DNA of 9,363 nucleotides from Lachnospiraceae bacterium UBA2860 (GTDB lineage: Bacteria > Bacillota > Clostridia > Lachnospirales > Lachnospiraceae), in the NCBI GenBank assembly GCA_002350625.1, contig DEFE01000034.1:7049-16411 (forward strand). The letters are read 5' to 3'. Numbering within the stretch: the first letter of the stretch is position 1; each line of letters starts with the position of its first letter. Position numbers and translations under genes: made by a program. Under the pieces are notes generated by a model. It was not told the DNA's origin, searched no databases, and was given only the letters and a program-made list of their open reading frames with translations. Positions 1-5,924 of this stretch are shown here, piece by piece.

Positions 1-933
1 CAGATCAACATCATCATCAACGGCCAGTGCCAGGACAAGGGCCTGCACTATGAGTGCCAGATCGTGGGCCGGGTAGGGGACTACTACTTCGGCGACGATA
101 TGAAGCTCAAGCAGGTGCTCATCAACATCCTCGGAAACTCCGTCAAGTTTACCGACGCCCCGGGCGACGTGACCCTGACTGTGGAGCAGACCGCGCGTGA
201 GGGCGATGTGTGCACCATGCGCTTTGTCATGCGCGACACCGGCATCGGCATGGACAAAGCCTTCATCCCCAAGCTCTTCGAGGCATTCTCTCAGGAGGAC
301 GCCACCTCTACCAACCGCTACGGCGGCAGCGGCCTCGGCATGGCCATCACGAAAAATTTCGTGGAGATGATGGGCGGGGAAATACGCGTTGAGAGTGAAA
401 AAGGAGTCGGCACCACCTTCTTTGTCACAGTGACGCTGGGAACTTCCGAGCGGCGTCTTGACGCGGCGGAAGAACTGGAGGAGACGGCGTACGCAAGGGA
501 GAAAATCTCACAGCTCATCTCAGGGAGACGCGTGCTGATGGCGGAGGACGTCGAGCAGAACGCGGAAATCCTCGCGGATCTTCTGGAGATGGAGGATGTG
601 CTTTCGGAGCATGCGCCGGACGGAGAAAAAGCCGTGCAGATGTTTGCGGAGCATCCGGAAGGATATTACGACGCCATTTTAATGGATGTGCGGATGCCGG
701 TCATGGACGGCTTAAGCGCCGCAGGCGCCATCAGGGAAATGGCAAGGCCCGACGCACGCACCATCCCCATCATCGCTATGACGGCCAACGTATTTGACGA
801 GGATGTGGAGCGCTCGCTCGCTGCGGGCATGGACGCACATCTCTTCAAGCCGGTTGAACCTGAGCGGCTCTATGAGACGCTTGCATCGTTTATGGAAAGG
901 AAGGAGGAACCGCTTCCCGAGGCTCATGCATAA
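1..933 (+). CDS. Hybrid sensor histidine kinase, C-terminal part (HATPase + receiver), 5' truncated
   Basis: The frame is open from base 1, so the gene begins upstream; 310 codons and the TAA stop are visible. The first ~140 visible residues are a histidine-kinase ATPase domain (HATPase_c): N box around Asn46 (LKQVLINILGNSVKFT), G1 box DTGIGM from residue 79, F box LFEAFSQED near 92, and G2 box GGSGLGM at 108-114. A short linker leads to a receiver (REC) domain at ~178-303, with acidic pair Glu182/Asp183, predicted phospho-acceptor Asp229 (ILMDVRMP), Thr261 and Lys283 (FKPV). All key residues are present. The phosphorylatable His domain and any sensor or membrane segments lie outside the window. 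Proteins with this architecture autophosphorylate on His and pass the phosphate to their own receiver as part of a phosphorelay; the signal is unknown here. No downstream response regulator follows; the next gene has its own promoter. Codon choice shifts near base 345-415 (see findings). Confidence 0.93.
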   Translation, partial: QINIIINGQCQDKGLHYECQIVGRVGDYYFGDDMKLKQVLINILGNSVKFTDAPGDVTLTVEQTAREGDVCTMRFVMRDTGIGMDKAFIPKLFEAFSQEDATSTNRYGGSGLGMAITKNFVEMMGGEIRVESEKGVGTTFFVTVTLGTSERRLDAAEELEETAYAREKISQLISGRRVLMAEDVEQNAEILADLLEMEDVLSEHAPDGEKAVQMFAEHPEGYYDAILMDVRMPVMDGLSAAGAIREMARPDARTIPIIAMTANVFDEDVERSLAAGMDAHLFKPVEPERLYETLASFMERKEEPLPEAHA

Positions 934-979
934 GCCGGAATAAGCGCAGGACGGAAATGCCGGCGCCGATTCTTTGGAC

Positions 980-1008
980 TTGCAAACGCGTGTTCGAAAT
1001 GGTATAAT
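980..1008 (+). promoter_or_regulatory. Sigma-A-type promoter of the topoisomerase operon
   Basis: A -35-like TTGCAA (980-985, 4 of 6 consensus positions) and a perfect -10 TATAAT (1003-1008) are separated by 17 bp. A TG dinucleotide at 1000-1001 makes this an extended -10 (TGGTATAAT). The predicted start is near base 1015, giving a leader of about 54 nt before the ATG at 1069. This separates the topoisomerase genes from the kinase gene upstream. It is seen in sequence only. Confidence 0.72.
983..996. promoter_or_regulatory. Candidate LexA (SOS) operator in the promoter spacer
   Basis: CAAACGCGTGTTCG is a near-perfect dyad. It differs from the Firmicutes LexA (DinR) core GAAC-N4-GTTC at one base (AAAC instead of GAAC), and the flanking C and G complete the palindrome CGAAC-N4-GTTCG except for that base. 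It overlaps the end of the -35 element and lies wholly between the -35 and -10, the usual place for a repressor site. As I recall, parEC of Bacillus subtilis belongs to the LexA regulon, which makes the position meaningful. Binding is inferred. Confidence 0.5.
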
Positions 1009-1019
1009 GCCCTCGCCAA

Positions 1020-1046
1020 GCACACCATATCTTGTGGCAGGTGTGC
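1020..1046 (+). other. Stem-loop in the topoisomerase operon leader
   Basis: GCACACC (1020-1026) is perfectly complementary to GGTGTGC (1040-1046), giving a 7-bp stem with a 13-nt loop, starting about 5 nt from the predicted transcript 5' end. A smaller competing hairpin, GGCA (1036-1039) with TGCC (1044-1047), shares bases with it. No U-run follows, so it is not an intrinsic terminator. The G-rich ribosome binding site (1053-1058) begins 6 nt after the stem. It may stabilise the mRNA 5' end or affect initiation; the function is unknown. Confidence 0.4.
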
Positions 1047-1068
1047 CTGTGCGGGGGGTATATGTTTT

Positions 1069-2994
1069 ATGGCAAAGAAAACGACTTACGATGCGTCGAG
1101 CATCCAGGTGCTCGAGGGGCTCGAAGCCGTGCGCATGCGTCCCGGTATGTATATCGGGAGCACTTCGCGGAAGGGGCTCAATCATCTGATCTATGAGATC
1201 GTCGACAACGCGGTCGACGAGCATCTCGCGGGTTTCTGCAAACATATCACGGTGACACTTGAGAGGGACGGCTCCTGCACGGTCGAGGACGACGGGCGGG
1301 GCGTTCCCGTCGGGCTTCATGAAAAGGGCATGCCGGCGGAGCGGCTCGTCTATACGACGCTGCACGCGGGCGGGAAGTTCGACAACAGCGCATACAAAAC
1401 CTCCGGAGGGCTGCACGGCGTCGGCTCCTCCGTCGTCAACGCGCTCTCGACCGACATGGATGTCATCATCAAGCGGGACGGCGCGATCCATCATGATCAC
1501 TTCAGCCGCGGCACTGCGGACATGCCGCTCGTGAACGGACTGCTTCCCGTTCTAGGCAAAACCAAGGAGACCGGCACGCGCGTGAATTTCACGCCGGATC
1601 CGGAGATCTTTGACGTGACGCGCTTTTCGGCGACAGAAGTCAAATCGAGACTTCACGAGACGGCATATCTCAACCCGGCGCTCACGATTCTGTTCCGGGA
1701 TCTGCGCAAGGAAGAGCCTGAAGAGATCACCTTCAGCGAGCCCGACGGCATCATCGGCTTCGTGCGGGACCTCAACAGGAACAAGGAGACCGTCTCCGAG
1801 CCGATCTATCTGCGCGGCTCGGACGAGGGCATCGAGGTGGAGGTCGCCTTTCAGTATGTCAGCGAGTTTCATGAAAATGTCATGGGCTACTGCAACAACA
1901 TCTATAACGCGGACGGCGGCACGCATCTCACGGGATTCAAGACGGCATTTACGCAGGTCATGAACACCTATGCCCGCGAGATCGGCGTGCTGAAAGAAAA
2001 AGACGCCAATTTTACTGGGCCGGATATCAGAAACGGCATGACGGCCGTCGTCTCCATCAAGCATCCGGATCCCCGCTTTGAGGGACAGACGAAGACAAAG
2101 CTGGATAATCCGGATGCGGCGCGCGTCGCCGCCAAAGTCGTCAGTGAAGAGGCGCCCCACTACTTTGACAGGAATCTTGAGGCGCTCAAGAACATCCTGA
2201 GCTGTGCGGAGAGATCCGCCAAGATCCGCAAGACGGCCGAGAAAGCGAAGAGCAATCTTCTGACGAAACAGAAGTTTTCCTTTGACACGAACGGGAAGCT
2301 TGCCAATTGCATCTCGAAGGATCCGTCAAAATGCGAGATCTTCATCGTGGAGGGTGATTCAGCCGGCGGATCCGCCAAAACCGCGAGAGACCGCGATTAT
2401 CAGGCCATCCTGCCGATCCGCGGCAAGATCTTAAATGTCGAGAAAGCCAGCATCGACAAGGTCCTCGGCAACGCAGAGATTAAGACGATGATCACTTCCT
2501 TCGGCTGCGGATTTTCTGAAGGCTACGGCAATGATTTTGACATCTCCAAGCTCCGCTACGACAAGATTATTATCATGGCGGACGCCGACGTGGACGGCGC
2601 CCACATCGGGACGCTGCTCCTTACGCTGTTCTACCGCTATATGCCGGAGCTGATCAACGAGGGGCACGTCTATGTCGCGATGCCGCCGCTCTATAAAGTG
2701 ATCCCCGCGAAAGGAGAGGGAGAATACCTCTACGACGACAAGGCGCTCGAGCAGTACAGAAAGAAGCACAAGGATAAGAAGTTTACGCTTCAGAGATATA
2801 AGGGACTCGGAGAGATGGATCCCGAGCAGCTGTGGGAGACGACGCTGAACCCGGAGACGCGGAGACTCCGCAGGATAGAGATCGATGATCCCGGGCTTTC
2901 CAATGACATCACGGATGTGCTGATGGGAACGGATGTGCCGCCGCGGCGCGCCTTTATCTATGAACATGCGCGCGACGCTGAGCTTGATATCTGA
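1069..2994 (+). CDS. parE: Type IIA DNA topoisomerase subunit B (ParE/GyrB family)
   Basis: This 641-residue protein is the ATPase and TOPRIM half of a type IIA topoisomerase, which passes one DNA duplex through another using ATP. The GHKL ATPase domain has catalytic Glu43, Asn47 and Asp50 (YEIVDNAVDE), the DDGRGVP motif at 74-80 and the lid motif GGLHGVGSS at 113-121. The transducer carries the QTK loop (Gln340, Lys342). The TOPRIM domain has EGDSAGG (Glu429) and the metal-binding DADVD (Asp505, 507, 509). The end matches the short Gram-positive form, lacking the insert of enterobacterial GyrB. The start has a G-run Shine-Dalgarno at 1053-1058; the ATG at 1062 is out of frame. It ends in tandem in-frame stops, TGA TAA (2992-2997). 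Some motifs (LPIRGKILNVEKA, DADVDGAHI) are closer to GyrB than to Bacillus ParE. I call it parE because it pairs with a ParC-sized A subunit; a second gyrB-like gene is the alternative name. Confidence 0.93.
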   Translation: MAKKTTYDASSIQVLEGLEAVRMRPGMYIGSTSRKGLNHLIYEIVDNAVDEHLAGFCKHITVTLERDGSCTVEDDGRGVPVGLHEKGMPAERLVYTTLHAGGKFDNSAYKTSGGLHGVGSSVVNALSTDMDVIIKRDGAIHHDHFSRGTADMPLVNGLLPVLGKTKETGTRVNFTPDPEIFDVTRFSATEVKSRLHETAYLNPALTILFRDLRKEEPEEITFSEPDGIIGFVRDLNRNKETVSEPIYLRGSDEGIEVEVAFQYVSEFHENVMGYCNNIYNADGGTHLTGFKTAFTQVMNTYAREIGVLKEKDANFTGPDIRNGMTAVVSIKHPDPRFEGQTKTKLDNPDAARVAAKVVSEEAPHYFDRNLEALKNILSCAERSAKIRKTAEKAKSNLLTKQKFSFDTNGKLANCISKDPSKCEIFIVEGDSAGGSAKTARDRDYQAILPIRGKILNVEKASIDKVLGNAEIKTMITSFGCGFSEGYGNDFDISKLRYDKIIIMADADVDGAHIGTLLLTLFYRYMPELINEGHVYVAMPPLYKVIPAKGEGEYLYDDKALEQYRKKHKDKKFTLQRYKGLGEMDPEQLWETTLNPETRRLRRIEIDDPGLSNDITDVLMGTDVPPRRAFIYEHARDAELDI

Positions 2995-3017
2995 TAAACG
3001 CATAGAATGAGGGAGAC

Positions 3018-5264
3018 ATGGTAAGAACCGAGGATCGGATTATCCGCACGGATTATTCCGAGATCATGCAGAAAAACTATATTGACTACGCGATGTCCGT
3101 CATCGTCTCGCGCGCCCTGCCGGATGTGCGCGACGGGCTGAAGCCCGTACAGCGGCGCGTCCTCTACGACATGTGGCAGCTCGGCACGAGATCCGACCGC
3201 CCCTACAGAAAGTGCGCGCGTATCGTCGGCGACACCATGGGCAAGTACCACCCGCACGGCGACAGCTCGATCTACGACGCGCTGGTGGTCATGGCGCAGG
3301 AATTCAAGAAGGGCAGAGTCCTCGTGGACGGCCACGGCAATTTCGGCTCGATCGAGGGAGACGGCGCGGCGGCCATGCGCTATACGGAGGCGCGCCTTGA
3401 AAAATACACCGAGGACGTGTTCCTCGCGGACCTCGACAAGGATATCGTCGACTTCATGCCGAATTTTGACGAGACGGAGCGGGAGCCTTCCGTGCTTCCC
3501 GCGAGGCTTCCCGGCATTCTGATCGGCGGCTCCGACGGCATCGCCGTCGGCATGGCGACCTCGATCCCGCCCCACAACATGGGAGAGGTGATCGAGGCTG
3601 TGAAGGCGCTCATCCTCGACGACAATCTGTCGAACGCGGATCTCATGAAGTATCTGCCGGGGCCGGACTTTCCGACCGGCGGCCTCGTTGTCAACGCGAG
3701 CGAGATCGCGGAGATCTATGAGACGGGGCAGGGAAAGCTGCGCATCCGCGGAAAGGCGGAGGTCGAAAAAGGGAAGAACGGCCGCGTGAATATCGTGATC
3801 ACGGAGATCCCGTTTACCATGATCGGCGCCGGCATCGGCAAGTTCATGAGCGACGTGGCCGCTCTTGCGGAATCCCGCCTCGCCTCGGATATCGTCGACA
3901 TTTCCAACCAGTCCTCGAAGGAAGGCATCCGCATCGTCATCGAGTGCCGGAAGGGGACGGACACTGAACGCCTCATGAATCTTCTCTACAAGAAGACGAA
4001 GCTTGAGGATACCTTCGGCGTCAATATGCTCGTGGTTTCGGGCGGGCGGCCGGAGACGATGTCCCTCAAGCAGATCCTTGAGGCGCACATCGATTTCCGC
4101 TTCGAGATCGCTGACCGAAAGTACAGCAACCTGCTTGAGAAAGCCCTCGAACAGAAAGAGATCCAGGAAGGCCTCATCCGCGCGGTCGATGTCATCGACC
4201 TGATCATCGAAATTCTCCGCGGATCCAAGAACCGCAAAATGGCGGTTGACTGTCTTGTCATGGGCAAGACGGAGGGAATCCGCTTCCGCTCGAAAAAGAG
4301 CCGGGAAGAGGCGGAGATGCTGATGTTTACCGAGCGCCAGGCCAACGCGATCCTCGACATGCGTCTCGTAAAGCTGATCGGCCTTGAGATTGAAGCGCTT
4401 GAAAAAGAGTACGCGGAGACGCAGAAGCAGATTGAGCGGTACAGACTGCTGCTCGACGACCACGACGAGATGGCCAAGCTCCTCATCAGCGAACTCGATG
4501 AGATGAAAAAAGCGTACGGCAGAGAGCGGCGCACGCTCCTTACGGACGCGGAGGAGATCGTGATCGAGGAGAAGAAGGTGGAAGAGGAAGAGGTCGTGTT
4601 CCTTCTTGACCGCTTCGGATACGCCAAGCTTCTCGACGTATCCGTCTACGAGAAGAACAAAGAGGCCGCGGATGCGGACAACAAATATGTCTTCCGCATC
4701 ATGAACACGGACAAGGTCGCTCTTTTTACGGACATCGGGAAGATGCACACCATCAAGGTGCTCGACGTTCCCATGAAGAAGCTCAGAGATAAAGGCGTGC
4801 CGATCGACAATCTCAGCAACTATGAGACCGCGAAAGAAGAGCTGCTCTACGCGGGTCCGCTCGCCGAGGTTGTCAAAAGCGAATTCTTCTTCGTCACGGA
4901 GAAGGGCTTTGTCAAGAGGACGAGCGGCGCGGAGTTCGTATCCTCCGTGCGCACGATCCAGTCGACAAAGCTGCAGGAAGGCGACCGCCTGATCCTGGTC
5001 TCTCCGGATGACCACATGGAATACGCCGTTCTCATGAGCTCGGACGGCTGCTTCCTCAAGTTTGCGCTCCTTGAGGCGTCAGAACTGAAAAAGACGGCGG
5101 TCGGCGTCAAAGGCATGACGCTTTCTGCAGGAAGCACGGTGAAGCATGCTTATCTCCTCGAAAATGCCAGAGAGTTTACGATCGATTATCACGGCAGCCG
5201 GCTGTCGCTCAACCGCCTCAAAACCGCGAAACGCGGAGGCAAGGGAACCAAAAGCAGGAAATAA
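3018..5264 (+). CDS. parC: Type IIA DNA topoisomerase subunit A (ParC/GyrA family)
   Basis: This 748-residue protein is the DNA-cleaving subunit and partner of the B subunit 23 bp upstream. The winged-helix domain carries catalytic Arg121-Tyr122 (AAAMRYTE). The quinolone-determining region is HGDSSIYD, with Ser83 and Asp87 at the Escherichia coli GyrA numbers, so it has the drug-sensitive residues by homology. The intercalating isoleucine is in DGIAVGMATSIPPHN (Ile175). A coiled-coil arm runs to about 500, then an acidic linker (EEKKVEEEE, ~517-525) and a beta-pinwheel C-terminal domain at ~526-748. The total length resembles ParC (~750) rather than GyrA (>800). However, VDGHGNFGSIEGDG matches GyrA, where Gram-positive ParC has a GNNGSIDND-type sequence. 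Blade 1 has no GyrA box; a similar KRGGKG lies at 738-743. The GAGGG ribosome site (3009-3013) is only 4 nt from the ATG; the N-terminus (RIIRTDYSEIMQKNYIDYAM) aligns with family starts. Relaxing/decatenating versus supercoiling activity cannot be settled from sequence. Confidence 0.92.
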   Translation: MVRTEDRIIRTDYSEIMQKNYIDYAMSVIVSRALPDVRDGLKPVQRRVLYDMWQLGTRSDRPYRKCARIVGDTMGKYHPHGDSSIYDALVVMAQEFKKGRVLVDGHGNFGSIEGDGAAAMRYTEARLEKYTEDVFLADLDKDIVDFMPNFDETEREPSVLPARLPGILIGGSDGIAVGMATSIPPHNMGEVIEAVKALILDDNLSNADLMKYLPGPDFPTGGLVVNASEIAEIYETGQGKLRIRGKAEVEKGKNGRVNIVITEIPFTMIGAGIGKFMSDVAALAESRLASDIVDISNQSSKEGIRIVIECRKGTDTERLMNLLYKKTKLEDTFGVNMLVVSGGRPETMSLKQILEAHIDFRFEIADRKYSNLLEKALEQKEIQEGLIRAVDVIDLIIEILRGSKNRKMAVDCLVMGKTEGIRFRSKKSREEAEMLMFTERQANAILDMRLVKLIGLEIEALEKEYAETQKQIERYRLLLDDHDEMAKLLISELDEMKKAYGRERRTLLTDAEEIVIEEKKVEEEEVVFLLDRFGYAKLLDVSVYEKNKEAADADNKYVFRIMNTDKVALFTDIGKMHTIKVLDVPMKKLRDKGVPIDNLSNYETAKEELLYAGPLAEVVKSEFFFVTEKGFVKRTSGAEFVSSVRTIQSTKLQEGDRLILVSPDDHMEYAVLMSSDGCFLKFALLEASELKKTAVGVKGMTLSAGSTVKHAYLLENAREFTIDYHGSRLSLNRLKTAKRGGKGTKSRK

Positions 5265-5307
5265 ACGAAAAAACGCATGAAAATATTAGATTTTCCGCTT
5301 TTTATCC
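5265..5307 (+). other. AT-rich gap after parC; no clear terminator
   Basis: This AT-rich stretch contrasts with the GC-rich genes on both sides. A weak stem, GAAAAT (5279-5284) with ATTTTC (5290-5295), is followed by five T (5299-5303). The stem is A/T-rich, so efficient termination is doubtful and read-through from parC into rimP is possible. The A/T tracts just upstream of the 5308-5336 promoter could also act as an UP element for RNA polymerase alpha subunits. Both readings are inference. Confidence 0.35.
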
Positions 5308-5336
5308 TTGCTTTTTAAATAGGGCGGTGCTATATT
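5308..5336 (+). promoter_or_regulatory. Sigma-A-type promoter of the rimP-nusA-infB operon
   Basis: A -35-like TTGCTT (5308-5313) and a -10 TATATT (5331-5336) are 17 bp apart, with TG at 5328-5329 giving an extended -10 (TGCTATATT). The -35 is weak (3 of 6), and the extended -10 may compensate. The predicted transcript start is near 5342-5343, about 15 nt before a strong hairpin. TTGACA at 5335-5340 looks like a -35 but has no suitable -10 after it. Confidence 0.65.
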
Positions 5337-5357
5337 GACAAAGGTACTGATGATAAG

Positions 5358-5387
5358 GTTTGGAGCGGACGGTCGTCCGCTCCAAAC
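5358..5387 (+). other. Perfect 13-bp hairpin in the rimP leader
   Basis: GTTTGGAGCGGAC (5358-5370) is followed by the tetraloop GGTC and its exact complement GTCCGCTCCAAAC (5375-5387). The stem can grow by one G-U pair (5357/5388). It lies between the operon promoter and the rimP ribosome binding site (GGAGG, 5404-5408). The following bases (TGTTGTAATAAGG) are not a real U-run, so it is at most a weak intrinsic terminator. Candidate roles are a structured leader for autoregulation by an operon product (NusA, RimP, YlxR and YlxQ all act on RNA or ribosomes), an RNase III or processing site, or a dyad DNA operator. The structure is seen; the role is unknown. Confidence 0.7.
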
Positions 5388-5421
5388 TGTTGTAATAAGG
5401 ACCGGAGGCTTCGGCGATATT

Positions 5422-5886
5422 TTGAGCAAAAAAGAGGCTGTTGAGCAGAAAGCATGGGAACTGCTTGAAGGAATTACGAAAGAGCTTTCTCTTGTTCCCG
5501 TAGACGCGGAATACGTGAAAGAAGGCGGCGAATACTTCCTGCGGTGCTATATCGATAAAGACGGCGGCGTCATGATCGACGACTGCGAGGCGGTGAGCCG
5601 GCGGCTTGATCCGCTGCTCGATGAGGCGGACTTTATCGAGGACGCCTACACGCTTGAGGTGAGCTCTCCGGGTCTTGGCAGACAGCTGAAGCGGCCCCGC
5701 GATTTTGCTTATGCTTCCGGCCGCGAAGTGGAGCTGTCTCTCTTCAGGGCCGTGGACGGCAGGAAGGCGTATACGGGAACGTTGACCGCCAGTGATGATA
5801 AGACTGTTGCCGTTCTGATCGATGGCGAAGAGAAGACATTTTCGAAAAAGGATCTGGCAATGATCCGTCTGAAATTTGACTTTTAA
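5422..5886 (+). CDS. rimP: Ribosome maturation factor RimP
   Basis: This 154-residue protein matches the usual RimP length (~150-156). RimP binds free 30S subunits and helps assemble them in the cytoplasm. The N-terminal alpha/beta domain includes ELSLVPVDAEYVKEGGEYFLRCYID at ~21-45 (family pattern: glycine turn, then FLRxxID) and the acidic helix DDCEAVSRRLDPLLDE. The signature LEVSSPGLGRQLKRPRDF is at 78-95, and the C-terminal SH3-like domain at ~96-154. I chose the TTG at 5422 because MSKKEAVEQ aligns with family N-termini and GGAGG lies upstream (5404-5408). The 13-nt spacing is long; the ATT at 5419 is a less common possibility. The frame stays open up to a TTG at 5335, but that start would place the promoter's -10 end and the leader hairpin inside the gene, so I reject it. 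It heads the nusA operon, as in other Firmicutes. Confidence 0.9.
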   Translation: MSKKEAVEQKAWELLEGITKELSLVPVDAEYVKEGGEYFLRCYIDKDGGVMIDDCEAVSRRLDPLLDEADFIEDAYTLEVSSPGLGRQLKRPRDFAYASGREVELSLFRAVDGRKAYTGTLTASDDKTVAVLIDGEEKTFSKKDLAMIRLKFDF

Positions 5887-5887
5887 T

Positions 5888-5908
5888 CTTTCGGGCACAA
5901 GGCGAAAG
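5888..5908 (+). other. Small stem-loop between rimP and nusA
   Basis: CTTTCG (5888-5893) pairs with CGAAAG (5903-5908) around a 9-nt loop. It ends 3 nt before the strong nusA Shine-Dalgarno (AAAGGAGGT, 5912-5920). There is no U-run, so it is not a terminator. It might isolate the nusA ribosome site from the upstream coding region or be chance; a 6-bp stem is weak evidence. Confidence 0.3.
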
Positions 5909-5924
5909 CATAAAGGAGGTAATC

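Noticed and set aside
961..968. CGGCGCCG palindrome after the kinase gene
   Set aside because: It is short, cannot form a hairpin with a loop of useful size, and has no T-run; nothing supports a terminator or operator.
712..1500. 262-codon minus-strand open frame spanning the promoter gap and the start of parE
   Set aside because: It runs antisense to the kinase receiver end and parE ATPase domain, crosses the parE promoter, and has no recognisable domain.
2958..5015. 685-codon open frame on the minus strand, antisense to parC
   Set aside because: It lies almost entirely opposite a well-conserved gene. Its product is composed of low-diversity Leu/Arg/Asp/Val/His-rich stretches with no recognisable domain. 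Strong GC-ending codon bias in parC removes stop codons in the antisense frame, which explains its length.
5224..5236. CCGCG-AAA-CGCGG hairpin near the end of parC as a terminator
   Set aside because: It is inside the coding region, has a 5-bp stem and a 3-nt loop, and is not followed by a U-run. It encodes part of the conserved KRGGKG stretch.
5335..5363. TTGACA (5335-5340) as a -35 element
   Set aside because: No -10-like sequence occurs 16-18 bp downstream; the bases at 5358-5363 are GTTTGG.
5335..5421. Longer rimP reading frame from TTG 5335
   Set aside because: It would overlap the promoter -10 and include the perfect hairpin in the coding region. The extra residues match no RimP N-terminus as I know it.
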